Below, one piece after another: positions 8,303 through 18,800 of a DNA stretch of 64,000 nucleotides; position 1 is the first letter of the stretch; each line of letters opens with the position of its first letter. A program made the translations under genes and the position numbers. Below the pieces are notes generated by a model. That model made no database searches. It was given only the letters and a program-made list of their open reading frames with translations, and was not told where the DNA came from. This DNA is from Acidicapsa dinghuensis (GTDB lineage Bacteria > Acidobacteriota > Terriglobia > Terriglobales > Acidobacteriaceae), in the NCBI RefSeq assembly GCF_025685685.1, contig NZ_JAGSYH010000004.1, forward strand, positions 903,386 to 967,385, in the 5' to 3' direction.

Positions 8303-11300
8303 TTACTTCTGTGTCGGGTAATCAACGCGAACGGTAAGAATCTGATACGGGTGAATGGGGACGGTAACGGTATCGTCAACAACATTGAGGAGCTGGCCCT
8401 CTGGCTTCTCCATTAGATTCGTGGCCGTAGCATCAGTGGCTCCCTTGGGAACATGGATCGTCACATCGCCAGATTTGCCAGCCCACTCATACACGCGGAA
8501 GATTAGCCCGTTTGCATCTTCTGCCTTTTTGAGCGCCGTCAATACTACGTCCTCGGGCTTTACAGTCACGTAGGCATGCTCCGCGGGAAGACTACCCGAG
8601 TGGGATTCAACCTGTGCAGCTGAGAGCACGTAATTGTATTCGTAACCGTGACGCACACTGAGAGCTTGCTTCCAATCGCCGCCATGTGGGTAGAGTGCGT
8701 ATGTGAAGTGATGATGACCACGATCAGCTTCAGGATCGGGCGATGTAGGAGAACGAAGCAGAGACAAACGCAACATATTGCCTACGCCGTCATAGCCATA
8801 CTTCGAGTTGTTGATCAGACTGAAGCCATGCTGGTCGTCACCGAGATCAGCCCAGCGTAGAACCGGAACTTCAAATTGCGCTTTCTCCCAGCTATTGTTC
8901 CGAGTTGTCGCGCGTTTGATCGTGCCATACGGGATCTCGTAGGTAGCCTCGTTGCTTGTGGCCGCCAGTGGGAACGCAGCTTTCAACAGCACATGCGTCT
9001 CATGCCAATCGAAATCATTGACGACATTCACTTCATCAGCGCCGGCTTCGAGCGTGATGTCCTGAACGAACTTGGAACTCTGCCAGGTGCGCGCTACACG
9101 AATCACTGCGCGCAGCGGTCCTTTCTCGATCAGCTCCACCGAATCGACATTTTCGATCGGGGTGTAATGATCGAGCGTTCCAGGATCAATGTTCCACGCG
9201 TCGTAATCTTTCGGAAGATCTTTGAATGTCTGCAGCTGATTGCCGCAGCTGCCCGCAGCGATCGACTCAAAATGGGTGCGCTTGTCGTAGAGGCTTGTGA
9301 TGCAGCCATTCTGTTTGTCGACCACAACCTTCAGATTGGCATTCTCGAGAGTCAACCCCTCAGCTTTTAGATCGCTTGCGTACGGTTTTACACCGGGAAC
9401 AACATGCACCACCTTATATCCAAGCGAAGGAACCTTGCCAGCTAGAATCAAAAGTTTGAAACTGTTGGTCTTTGCATCCTTGCTGATGATCTGGGACGGA
9501 AGTACGTGACCTTCAGCATCGAGCACTGACACTTCCGTAGCGGGAGAAGCCATTTGCACATCGACCGTTACATCACCTGAGCGGTCCCACGCTAAAGGGT
9601 TGAGCACGAGAACCGGCTCACCGGTCGTCTTTGTGTCGATATCCGAAGATAGCGTTTTAATTGCCGTCTCCGAGATATCGTTCGTGTCGAGGCGAACCTT
9701 GTCGTAATCTTCCTGTGCTTCCTTGTAGATAATGCCTATACCAGATCCTGCGGCCAGGTCATGGAAGTCGTTGAACGTGATCTTCTTCCAATCATCGGTC
9801 AAGCGGTCTCCGGGATATGGATTGCCATCAAGCCATGCAAGAGAAGCGTACTTCTCGGCATTAATCGCTTCTTCTTCACTGTTGCGCATGTTGCGCTTGT
9901 GATTGGCTTGCGTGGTGAAGACGCCACGATGATATTCAAGGTAGAGTTCGCTATTCCACGTCGGAATCGAGATCTCTCCTGCTGGCGGCGCCGCCGGAAA
10001 CTGATATCCCTTTGCAATCGAAGTGTAATCCCAAGTCTTCGACTCAGGCGCGATCTGCTTTTCAACACTGGAGAAGAAGCTTTGCGCAGTGCCCCACTGA
10101 TACTTCGGAGCTACTTTATTCGGCTGCGACCAATGCACGCCTTCATCCAGAATCGAACGGGTCGGACCACCGCCGTGGTCACCGATTCCATAGAGATCCA
10201 TCATCTCGGTCGTGCCTGGCGCACGCTCGCGAGCCTGTGCCAGGTCATAGCTGAGACGAACCGGGTTCAGATTGTTGTTGGCATAGTCATGCGGGAAGTA
10301 GGTGAGAACCTTCGAACCATCTGGCGATTCCCACCAGAAAAGCTTGAATGGAAGCTGATTGGTATCGCTCCAAGTCATCTTCTGCGTAACGAAATAGTCG
10401 ATGCCACAACGCTTGTAAATCTGAGGAAGCTGCCAGGTATAACCAAACGAATCGGGGTTCCAGCCGATGCGGACATCGACGCCATATTCCTTCTGGAAGA
10501 AGCGCTTGCCAACAAGAATCGACCGTACCTGAGCTTCGCCATCGGGCATATTCAGATCTGGCTCAACCCACATGCCGCCCACGACCTCCCAGCGACCTTC
10601 CTTGATACGTTTCTTGATCTGGTCGTTGATCTCCGGATATTTATCCGCCATCCATGAGTTGTACGCCGCAGCGGATTGCGTGTAGGTGTAATCCGGATAT
10701 TCGTTCATCAACTGCAATGCAGTTGAGAAGGTCCTCTTCACTACATCAACGGTTTCAGTCCATGGCCAAAGCCATGCTGCGTCGATGTGCGAGTTACCAG
10801 TAATATGCGCCGTTACACTCTGTATCTCAGGCTTCAGAGTATCCAGATCTGACTGAGCCTGTTTCAGGGACTCATCAAACTTAGCTTGATCCTTTGCATC
10901 AAGCGCGCTCAGATCGATATCGCTGACAGCTTTCTGGAGCGTTGTCGTGTCGGCAGAAACATTCTTGGAAACACTTGGGACCAGGAGTGCAGCGGAGAGA
11001 ATCTCTTTGCGGATGTCTTCAGGGTTGGGACGATTCTCCGCGAAGTCGATCTTCAGCTCGGTGCCATTGAAGGTCTTCTTATCGTTGTTGTTCAGCAATT
11101 TCACGGCAACGAGAACCTTGTCACCCGGCTTGGCATTGTCGAAGAGAACGATCGGCTCCAGATCTTCTCCCAATGCAACACGACGGCCGTTGAAATAGAT
11201 GATCTCCGGCATGGCGCCATCCGCGTCTGCCCTGAAGGAGAACCAGATTCTCGTACCGGTGAGATCGTAGCCATGGAGATCTTTCGGAACCTCGATCCAG

Positions 11301-11632
11301 CGGCGAAACCATGAGGCATCTTTACCGGTTTGGAAATGCAGGTTCACCGTTTGCCAGGAAGAATCATCAAGACTTGTCGACTCTCCGTGCGGCAGGTCGC
11401 CATCATGGAACCGCCACTCATCGGCAGGCAGGCTGTCCAGTTCGGAAAGCCTGGTGACCACAAGCTGCGGGCCACTGCCCAGAGCCTTGACGATCTCGGT
11501 CGCCTGCTGCGCCGATTGCGCCTGCGCACCCACGCTCACCAAGGCTCCAGCTGCTATCGCCGACAGCGTGGCAGCCATCAGGCCGAAGCCAAAACCGCGC
11601 CGCTTTTTCACGACGCCAAACACTTGCTTCAT
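8303..11632 (-). CDS. GH38 alpha-mannosidase, secreted
   Basis: A 1109-residue glycoside hydrolase family 38 enzyme that removes alpha-linked mannose from glycans. A signal peptide ending near VGAQAQS exports it. A galactose-binding-like region at about 60-190 (WFRRWIEVPKDL) precedes the catalytic domain. That domain carries the zinc ligand motif HIDAAWLWPW, the nucleophile Asp in WNPDSFGYTWQLPQ and a further ligand in GIGDHGGGPT. The C-terminal beta domains (TLENANLKVVVDKQNG onward) complete the family layout. ATG 11632 has AGGAG eight bases upstream, which rules out the longer open frame to 11896. A LacI-type operator lies about 110 bases upstream of this start. The enzyme is probably induced together with the ROK kinase and the TonB receptor. 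Confidence 0.95.
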   Translation of the reverse strand: MKQVFGVVKKRRGFGFGLMAATLSAIAAGALVSVGAQAQSAQQATEIVKALGSGPQLVVTRLSELDSLPADEWRFHDGDLPHGESTSLDDSSWQTVNLHFQTGKDASWFRRWIEVPKDLHGYDLTGTRIWFSFRADADGAMPEIIYFNGRRVALGEDLEPIVLFDNAKPGDKVLVAVKLLNNNDKKTFNGTELKIDFAENRPNPEDIRKEILSAALLVPSVSKNVSADTTTLQKAVSDIDLSALDAKDQAKFDESLKQAQSDLDTLKPEIQSVTAHITGNSHIDAAWLWPWTETVDVVKRTFSTALQLMNEYPDYTYTQSAAAYNSWMADKYPEINDQIKKRIKEGRWEVVGGMWVEPDLNMPDGEAQVRSILVGKRFFQKEYGVDVRIGWNPDSFGYTWQLPQIYKRCGIDYFVTQKMTWSDTNQLPFKLFWWESPDGSKVLTYFPHDYANNNLNPVRLSYDLAQARERAPGTTEMMDLYGIGDHGGGPTRSILDEGVHWSQPNKVAPKYQWGTAQSFFSSVEKQIAPESKTWDYTSIAKGYQFPAAPPAGEISIPTWNSELYLEYHRGVFTTQANHKRNMRNSEEEAINAEKYASLAWLDGNPYPGDRLTDDWKKITFNDFHDLAAGSGIGIIYKEAQEDYDKVRLDTNDISETAIKTLSSDIDTKTTGEPVLVLNPLAWDRSGDVTVDVQMASPATEVSVLDAEGHVLPSQIISKDAKTNSFKLLILAGKVPSLGYKVVHVVPGVKPYASDLKAEGLTLENANLKVVVDKQNGCITSLYDKRTHFESIAAGSCGNQLQTFKDLPKDYDAWNIDPGTLDHYTPIENVDSVELIEKGPLRAVIRVARTWQSSKFVQDITLEAGADEVNVVNDFDWHETHVLLKAAFPLAATSNEATYEIPYGTIKRATTRNNSWEKAQFEVPVLRWADLGDDQHGFSLINNSKYGYDGVGNMLRLSLLRSPTSPDPEADRGHHHFTYALYPHGGDWKQALSVRHGYEYNYVLSAAQVESHSGSLPAEHAYVTVKPEDVVLTALKKAEDANGLIFRVYEWAGKSGDVTIHVPKGATDATATNLMEKPEGQLLNVVDDTVTVPIHPYQILTVRVDYPTQK

Positions 11633-11739
11633 TGTGAAATCTCCTGATCCAGTACGCGAACGACAATGGTCCCCAGTTTCCGTCCATGCTGCCATCATCG
11701 GAACGTCTCCGCGAATTATACCGAGCCATGAGTACAGAA

Positions 11740-11753
11740 TGGAAACGATACCA
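11740..11753 (+). promoter_or_regulatory. LacI-type operator (TGGAAACGATACCA) upstream of mannosidase
   Basis: Differs at one base from the site at 6867-6880. It is 108-121 bases upstream of the mannosidase ATG, in the gap after the TPR gene that ends at 11835, a sensible place for a repressor or catabolite-control site. Confidence 0.78.
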
Positions 11754-11834
11754 TCGGATTTCCTGCTCGCTCCCTCAGCCTTGTACACAGTTCGGACTAC
11801 TAACGTAGCGCTCAAAGCTCTAACCAGGAAGCTT

Positions 11835-12803
11835 CTACTTTGAATTCGGATGATCCGGTTCGAGAGGGTTTGGGGTTTTGTTGGAGGAATGAGCACTACT
11901 TAGCTTTTCGCAGATGGCAAACTGCTGCTGCGCCTGCTCACGCATACCCTGCTTTCGATAGATCTGCCCGAGCTTGTAATGTAATGCCGAGGTTCCGGGT
12001 GCAAGCTCAATCGCTTTTTCAAGCTCCCTCTGAGCTTGCGGGAGATTTTTCAAAGAAGAGTAAGCATCTGCCAGCGTTTCATGCACTTTGGGATTATCGG
12101 GCGACAGCGATTCTGCCTCGGCCAGATAAGTGAGGGACTGGCGCATCGCCGGTTCGTCTGTATTCTCGGAGAGCAGCGTCCCTAGATTAAGGTATGGCTG
12201 CGCATCAGCCGGTGTAGCACCTTGCCACTCAATCGCCAACTGGAATGCGGCTTTGGCCTTGTCTAATTGGCCTAACTCTTTCCAGCACAAACCTAGATTA
12301 TTTTCCGCCTCTATATGCATTGGACGTAATTGCAACGATCTCTCGAAACTGGTCGCCGCAGCGCTGAAGTCATTTTCGTTGTATTTTGTGCGACCCAGCA
12401 AATACCAAGTCTCAGCATCATCCGGATTCTGCGTAATGACCTGAGAAAACCATTTATCTGCATCACTATAGGCGCCAAGCAGAACGTAATCAGATGCCAC
12501 TATTTTGAACTCGCCTGCTCCTGGTCGCTGATACTTTGCACCTTCAGTAAACGCTGCAAGGGAATCTTTGGCGCGTTGTTCGCGGAAAAGAACATATCCG
12601 AGTAGAAAATAAGCTTCGGCGGAGGATGGGTTGTCTGCGATATATGAGTGAAGAGCATTTTCTGCATTGGCAAGCCGGCCTGTAGAGGCGTACTCACGCG
12701 CATTCGCAAGCTGATCAGAGGACGATTGTGACCAAGCCCCCTGAGCCATTGCGAATATCAAAAGAATCACACACCTGTTCGAGCATTGATAAATCCGTCG
12801 CAT
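11835..12803 (-). CDS. Secreted TPR protein (322 aa)
   Basis: A signal peptide (hydrophobic VILLIFAMAQGAWSQ) is followed by about seven tetratricopeptide repeats across residues 30-300, for example AEAYFLLGYVLFREQRAKDSLAAF, AETWYLLGRTKYNENDFSAAATSF and SALHYKLGQIYRKQGMREQAQQQF. TPR solenoids are protein-docking scaffolds; no catalytic domain is present. It begins only six bases after the multiheme cytochrome gene, so it is co-transcribed and likely binds that cytochrome or its partners in the periplasm. The C-terminus is polar and disordered. Confidence 0.9.
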   Translation of the reverse strand: MRRIYQCSNRCVILLIFAMAQGAWSQSSSDQLANAREYASTGRLANAENALHSYIADNPSSAEAYFLLGYVLFREQRAKDSLAAFTEGAKYQRPGAGEFKIVASDYVLLGAYSDADKWFSQVITQNPDDAETWYLLGRTKYNENDFSAAATSFERSLQLRPMHIEAENNLGLCWKELGQLDKAKAAFQLAIEWQGATPADAQPYLNLGTLLSENTDEPAMRQSLTYLAEAESLSPDNPKVHETLADAYSSLKNLPQAQRELEKAIELAPGTSALHYKLGQIYRKQGMREQAQQQFAICEKLSSAHSSNKTPNPLEPDHPNSK

Positions 12804-12809
12804 TGCCGT

Positions 12810-14450
12810 CTACTTGATAGCCTCTCCACCACAGATTCCCGTAACAGGGTCGAGCTGCTTTTTCAGATATTCCTGTTGCGGGTTATAGCTGATTACAGTT
12901 TGCAACGTCTGTACTGCAGCCTGCTTGTCTCCTGCACTGCATTGCACTCTTGCCAGGTTCATTGCCAGACCGGGCACATCCGGATTGAGATCGAAGGCTC
13001 TTTGTAATAATTCTTCCGAATCCACAATTCTTCCCTGCCGTGCAAACAAAACCGCAAGATTAGAGAGCGCCGTTGAATCAACTGCGTCGAGTTGTAAGGC
13101 TCTCTCGAAACAGCGCTGGGCAACATCAAAATTCTTTCTTCCTGCGGCTAAATTACCAAGAGCATCTAAAGCTTCTTTGTCATTTTGAATCTGAGGTTCA
13201 AGTTGCCGCAACTGATTCCATGCCGTGGTTTCAAATGACTGATCACCTTCCATAAGAGCTCGGTAATAAGCCATAGCCTGATCGCGCGCAGTGGCATCAG
13301 GAGAAAAAATGGCCTTCAGCGTCATGTTTCCCTTCAAAGCATGGTCGACATCTGAAGCCTCAGGCACCCGCAGAATGCGATGGTCTGTCCATGCAACGTG
13401 AGGAATGTTTTCTGCCGCTAGGCGCTGCATGTGACAACTGGTGCAATCCTGATTTTCGGGATGATGCGTAGAAACAAAGCCTGGCTGAGTGTGGCAGGAA
13501 AGGCATTTGCTGCGGTAGTATGCGATTTTCTCGCTTGCGGTTGGCGTGAAATGTGGATTGTGGCATGTCACACAAGACATTTTGTCGCCGCTCACTCTCT
13601 TACACGTACTTTCGCTTAACTGCTCGACTTCGCTAACTCCGCGGGTTGTCAGATTTTCCCCAACACGAACGTAGTACGTCAGATATTTCGAGATGGAGTC
13701 GCCGGGGCGATAATTAAGACCCGATTGCCCAGCGCGTTCAACAGTGACATCGCCTTCGAGATGACAGCTGATGCAAACGGAATCCCGCTGCTCGGCCGCA
13801 AGTTTAACTGGATTGACGATAGCTGCCTTGCCTTGTGTCTCCACATGTCTTTGTGGATCACCATGGCACTCTTCGCAAGTAATGCCCGTATGCAGAAAAG
13901 GCAGATTACTGTATCGATTGAAAGTGCCAGCGTCACTTGCCTGAACCGCACTCATGTGGCAGCGAAGACATTTTGCCTCCATCGGGAGGGCCGGAGGCAT
14001 GTATGCAATCTGCCCGTAGCCGGGTTTCATATCGTACGCATTATTACGGGCATACCAAGCCACCGGGGATTCAAACAGGTATTTACCCTTCAGATAAAGA
14101 TATGTAACCCCCAGATGCCCGGAGCCAAGAAAATAATCCAATTGAACAGTAGTCTTTAGATCTGGAGTAGATGGCTTGTAAAAACTGAGCTCGACCTTTC
14201 CGTCCTCGGCCCCAACGACGTACTTCATACCCGATGGCGCATGAATAAAGGACGTCGTCTTTAGGTTCTCTGCCGCGCTACCACTGGCATTCGCCATCGG
14301 GGTTTTCAAGTAGCTGTCATAAATTTCTCGATGGCAGGATGCGCACTTCGCATCGGCTTCATGCACAGACGTTGCCTTTGGCGGCTCGCTGTGTGAGGCC
14401 GCGCACAATAAAGACAGCAGCGCAGGAATGATTACATGACGCAGATACAT
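12810..14450 (-). CDS. Seven-heme cytochrome c with C-terminal TPR domain
   Basis: A 546-residue exported protein (signal peptide LLSLLCAASHSEPP). Seven CXXCH heme-binding motifs are seen at residues 36-40, 161-165, 192-196, 226-230, 293-297, 316-320 and 336-340, which places it with cytochrome c554/NrfB-like multiheme proteins containing doubled CXXCH repeats. After about residue 370 come TPR repeats (EALDALGNLAAGRKNFDVAQRCF, TALSNLAVLFARQGRIVDSEELL). It should act in periplasmic electron transfer, with the TPR half docking a partner. It sits four bases after one TPR gene and six bases before another. Redox partner and direction of electron flow are unknown. Confidence 0.92.
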   Translation of the reverse strand: MYLRHVIIPALLSLLCAASHSEPPKATSVHEADAKCASCHREIYDSYLKTPMANASGSAAENLKTTSFIHAPSGMKYVVGAEDGKVELSFYKPSTPDLKTTVQLDYFLGSGHLGVTYLYLKGKYLFESPVAWYARNNAYDMKPGYGQIAYMPPALPMEAKCLRCHMSAVQASDAGTFNRYSNLPFLHTGITCEECHGDPQRHVETQGKAAIVNPVKLAAEQRDSVCISCHLEGDVTVERAGQSGLNYRPGDSISKYLTYYVRVGENLTTRGVSEVEQLSESTCKRVSGDKMSCVTCHNPHFTPTASEKIAYYRSKCLSCHTQPGFVSTHHPENQDCTSCHMQRLAAENIPHVAWTDHRILRVPEASDVDHALKGNMTLKAIFSPDATARDQAMAYYRALMEGDQSFETTAWNQLRQLEPQIQNDKEALDALGNLAAGRKNFDVAQRCFERALQLDAVDSTALSNLAVLFARQGRIVDSEELLQRAFDLNPDVPGLAMNLARVQCSAGDKQAAVQTLQTVISYNPQQEYLKKQLDPVTGICGGEAIK

Positions 14451-14454
14451 GTGT

Positions 14455-15645
14455 TTATTTAGACGTGCTCTTGATGCTGTTTGCCTCTTGCGCCTGCGTG
14501 GCCACCGTAGCGCGCGCCTCGCGATCGAGCGCCCCGTAAGTTTTCATCTCTGCTAGAGCTTCTGCACTCTTGCCTTGCGCGCGATAGACAGCGGCAAGAA
14601 GAAAATGAATTGATGGCTCGTTAGGGCTATCTTTCTCGGCCATCAGCAGATCAGGAAGCGCCTCGGGCTGTCTGCCGAGGCGGACCAGCGCGCGGGCACG
14701 ATCTACGCGAGCCTGCATGAGCGCAGGACAACGCTCGACAGCTTTATTCGCTTCATTAAGGGCATCATCGTTCGAGCCATTTCCCTCAAGAATCGCATCG
14801 GCCAATTTCCAATGTGCCATGCAATTGTTCGGATCGTTTGTGATCTCAGCTCGGAATTCGCCTTGCGCCGACTCCCATTTACTCATATTCCAGAAGGCAT
14901 CACCCATGTGCATGTGGGTACCCGGTTGATTTGGCGCAAGATCGATTGCCTTCTTATATTCAACCAGCGCGAGATCGTAGTTGTGCATGCTTTCGTCAAT
15001 CTCACCTGTGATTTCATGCGCTACGACTGAGTCCGGATCTATCTCATTGATCTTTTTGAGTGCGTTTTCCGACAGCTGTAGATACGCTTTGCCGAGCAGA
15101 TACCACGCCTCTTGATTCTTGGGATTGCGAGCCAGAAAGCTGTTCAGATACGAAGTAGCCTCATCGAGCTTCTTTTCGTTGATGAAAGCATGTACCAGCA
15201 GCATCTCAACCTGGTCATCATCGGGCTTCGCCTTGAGAGCTTTAATGAGAAGCGGCTCGGCCTTTCCATCTTCACCCATCTGAAAATAGCTCATGCCGAG
15301 CATTGCCGAAGCCGATGGCATGTTGGGGTTCAACTCCAGGCCGCGTCTAAGCGTCTCAGCAGCGTGGGTATAGTCATGCTCATTGAAGTACAGCATTCCG
15401 AGATTGTTATAACCAGCAGCCAGATGCGGCGCCAGCTTCAGCATGGCTTTGTATTTCTCTATCGCAGTCGTATCGTCGCCACGCTGTTGCGCCTGTTTTG
15501 CCTGTGCGTAGAGTTGCTGTACCTCAGGAGTAACTTCATCTTCACCCTGAGCAGCCAGACGCGTTGACGTGAAAATCATCAGAAAACACGCAGTCAGGAA
15601 CGACAGCAATCGATAGAGCGATCCTCGTGCCCAGTACCTCTTCAT
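14455..15645 (-). CDS. Secreted TPR protein (396 aa)
   Basis: A signal peptide (RLLSFLTACFLMIFTSTRLAAQ) precedes roughly nine tetratricopeptide repeats from residue 38 to 370, such as AAGYNNLGMLYFNEHDYTHAAETL and QEAWYLLGKAYLQLSENAL. It is first in a three-gene set with the multiheme cytochrome (gap four bases) and a second TPR gene. The spacing indicates a single transcript and a shared periplasmic complex. The spacer before it, which holds the receptor terminator hairpin, separates it from the TonB receptor gene, so it may have its own promoter around 15650-15740. Confidence 0.9.
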   Translation of the reverse strand: MKRYWARGSLYRLLSFLTACFLMIFTSTRLAAQGEDEVTPEVQQLYAQAKQAQQRGDDTTAIEKYKAMLKLAPHLAAGYNNLGMLYFNEHDYTHAAETLRRGLELNPNMPSASAMLGMSYFQMGEDGKAEPLLIKALKAKPDDDQVEMLLVHAFINEKKLDEATSYLNSFLARNPKNQEAWYLLGKAYLQLSENALKKINEIDPDSVVAHEITGEIDESMHNYDLALVEYKKAIDLAPNQPGTHMHMGDAFWNMSKWESAQGEFRAEITNDPNNCMAHWKLADAILEGNGSNDDALNEANKAVERCPALMQARVDRARALVRLGRQPEALPDLLMAEKDSPNEPSIHFLLAAVYRAQGKSAEALAEMKTYGALDREARATVATQAQEANSIKSTSK

Positions 15646-15744
15646 AGCTTGCCATTATAGTAGATTCGTAAATTTCAGGACCCGACCTTTCGCGCGACGT
15701 CACCGCCTTTCAGGCGGAAAACTTGAGATCCCCAAAGACAAGAA

Positions 15745-15770
15745 ACCGGACTGCCTTGCGGCAGTCCGGT
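15745..15770 (-). terminator. Terminator after TonB receptor gene
   Basis: Perfect 11-bp stem ACCGGACTGCC (15745-15755) with its complement at 15760-15770 and a four-base loop. On the minus strand it is followed by TTTCTTGTCTTT. It lies about 50 bases past the receptor stop, and so may partly insulate the TPR-cytochrome genes downstream. Confidence 0.78.
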
Positions 15771-15821
15771 ATGGAAGGAGACAGCATGCGTCACGAATGT
15801 GACGTAATTGCTTTCGGTTGC

Positions 15822-18800
15822 TTAGAACTGCAACTCGAGTTTGACTTGACCCTGACGGTTGCTGAGGCCTGAACCCGTGGACGTGTCCTGGGTGAAGGTG
15901 CCGTCGCTTGCGTTAGTGTCCGGTCCGCCGAATTGCGTGCGGTTGAATGCGTTGAAGTAGTCTACCTGGAGGATCGCCTGCACCTTCTCTCCAATGTAGA
16001 AATGCTTTCTGGCATTGAAGGCTTCCTGTCGTAATGGCGCTCCTCTAAGTCCAGAGTAGTTTCTAACCGCATTGCCGATCACATATTGGGTTGCCGTAGT
16101 ACTAAAGGCAGCCGAGTTAAACATCGATGGCCCAGTACCCTGACCACCCTGCTTGGTGAAGTAATCCCGCACTCTGTCATAGGAAGCGATTTGCACACCT
16201 ACACCGGGGTTGCGGTTCGGACGATTGAAGCCGTTCGGGAAGGGTGTACCGCTTTCACCAACCCCGAAAGGAGTACCCGACTCATAGTCGAGAACCCAAC
16301 CGACCTGCCAGCCGCCCACGACATTGCCCAGTTTGTGATTGTTGACGAACTTCTTGCCAGGACCGATCGGCAGTTCGTAAGTTCCGCTGATCTTCACGGT
16401 GTTCGTCTCGTCGTTGTTGTCGATCGTATACTCTACGCCCTGGTTGTACTTGTTTATGCCACCATTGGCAAAGCTAGAGAAGCCGCTGTTTGCGTTGGCC
16501 ATCAGCCGTGACAGGGTATAGCCAGCGAGGAAGGAAAGACCGTTGGAGAAGCGCTTATCCACTTCGATCTGCGCTGAGTTGTAGAAGTCAGTACCCTTCG
16601 CTTCAAAGTTGTTGAAGATGTAGTTGTACTGCGGGTAAGGTACCAGCGACTGGGCTACCGAAGACGAGTTGCCGAAGTCGTTGTAGAAGTTGGTGTACGG
16701 CATGGAGAAGCCATCCGCGGCCGCACAACCGGAGGGATTGAGAATCGGATCGTAAGGACCGAAGTTATCCGACAGCACCGAAGTTCCCGGGTTGCAACTG
16801 CTCTGGACATTTCCGTATTGCGCATCAAAAGCAGGGTCCATCTGATCGATGCGGTTCAACTGGCTAGGCAGATGGATAACGCGGTTGCCAACCCAGGCTG
16901 CGGTGAGCAGCATGTTGTATGGCAGTTCACGCTGAAGGTTGATGTTCCACTGTTGGCTGTAGGGGGCGTAACCGTCATTCTTGCTGAACGCTTCGATCTG
17001 GTTACCTCCGCCGATGCCCGGACCGAAAGTCACCGGGGTGGTTGGCGTAATTTGGTTCGCTGTAATATCCCAAGATCCGGGGTTAGAAACCCAGGTGCTA
17101 GAGCTGGCTCTGTGGAACTGACCAACGAGCAGATTGCCGTCGTTGACTGCAACCTTGTTCGTGCCGTACTCGTAAGCGCCGCCGTTCAGGAAGGCAATGG
17201 CAAAGCCGCCCTGGAGAACGGTCTTGTCATTCAGCTTATAGGCCAGACCGAAGCGCGGACCGAAGTGTCCCCAGTGAATATCGGCGCGATTGAAGCCTGC
17301 ACAGCCGGTACAGTCTCCGAATTTGCTTGCCGATCCAGCAATGGGACCGTTAGGTCCAATAGCTGAAGGATCTGTTCCTGGATTGTCCTGATTGAAGAAG
17401 ACAATCTGGTTGTGATTCTCCGTAAAGGGTACCTGAATATCCCAACGAACACCGATGTTGACGGTGAGTTTTGGCGATAATTTGATGTCGTCCATGACAT
17501 ACGGAGAAATGTCGAAGTTACGCAGCCTCTCTTCCAGAGAATTGGACCGGTCTGCTTCGTCCGGAAGTCCTAGCAGGAAGCTGGCAAAGGAGCTGCCATA
17601 GTTGTTGAAGTTGGGATCGGCGATATTTTCGATCGACGTTGTTCTTTGGCTGAAAGCGTAGTGTCCGCCCTCGGTCTGCTCTTCGTTATCGTCCTGATAC
17701 GAGCGGCGAGCCTCACCGCCGATGTTGAAGGTGTTGCGGCCCTTGGTCCAAAGCCAGTTGTTCACGGCTGCAAGGCCCAGTTTGCGGTTGACCGAACCTG
17801 AGTTCGAGCCGCCTGTACCGAAGGAAGTCGTTGCATGCTGGCCATCAAAGGTGATGCTGGGCATGATGTCTTCCTGCTGCACGCCGTAGAACACGGCCAC
17901 AGGAGCGAACTTATTGACGTTGAACTGGTTGTTGATTTCACCAATCCAGCCAGCGCCAGCGGTCATCACGAGGTGAGGCGTGATGGTGTTGCTGTAGTTC
18001 AGCAAGAAAACAGTGCCGACGTTCGGGTAATATCGCAGGCTCTCCAGCGGATTGACTGGGTTCCCGAATGGCTGCACGATAGGGGCGTTGTCAAAGCCGT
18101 AATTGTGGAACGTGTTGCGCCACTCCGAGTAGTGCAGGCTCTGGGTTGGAGTGAGCGTCTGGTCTACCGTGAAACCCCAGATGTGCTGGATTTGCGGAGA
18201 GATGAAAGGTACAAAGTTCTTGTTGTTGGTCTGTCCACCAACTCCCGTGCCCGAATTGTCGGGATCGGGAATGTATTGAAGCAGAGAAGCAGCGATGGGG
18301 CTGATGCGATCTGGGCAGATGACGTTGAGTACGCCGTTGCACTGAAATTGCTTGCCAGTCGTTGGGTCATAAATGGGGACAACGATCTGGTCACCCGCTT
18401 TATTAGTTCCCAAGTAATTGGAGAAGTCACCGGTTTTCTCTGCCACAGTCGGCACGGTGCCGTTCGTAAGATTTTCGGTGTTCTGTTTGTACCACTCCTG
18501 GCTGTAATAGCCGAAGGTCTTGTTGCGGCCATCGTACAGGTGAGGAATGCGAATGGGACCGCCAACCGAGAAGCCATAGTTGTTTTCGTGGTCAACAGGC
18601 GCCTTGTCATCGACGTTGGCTGAGTTAAAGTTTGGACCATTGAAGAAGCCAACCGAGTCAAAGAAGCTGTTACGGTTGATTTCAAACGCGTTGCCGTGGT
18701 ACTGGTTTGTACCCGATTTCATCTGATACGTCAGCGCGCCTTGCCCCAGGCCAAACTGCGCCGAGAATGTGGTGCGCTCAACGCGGAACTCCTGCACGAA

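Noticed and set aside
9761..10657. A 298-codon plus-strand frame opposite the mannosidase gene
   Set aside because: It is the antisense of a conserved GH38 catalytic region and has no family features of its own.
8303..11896. A 1197-residue mannosidase starting at 11896
   Set aside because: The first 88 residues are not signal-like and cover the operator; ATG 11632 has a good ribosome site directly before a signal peptide.
17835..18623. A 262-codon plus-strand frame opposite the TonB receptor gene
   Set aside because: Antisense of the receptor barrel, with a Val/Arg-rich composition typical of such shadows.
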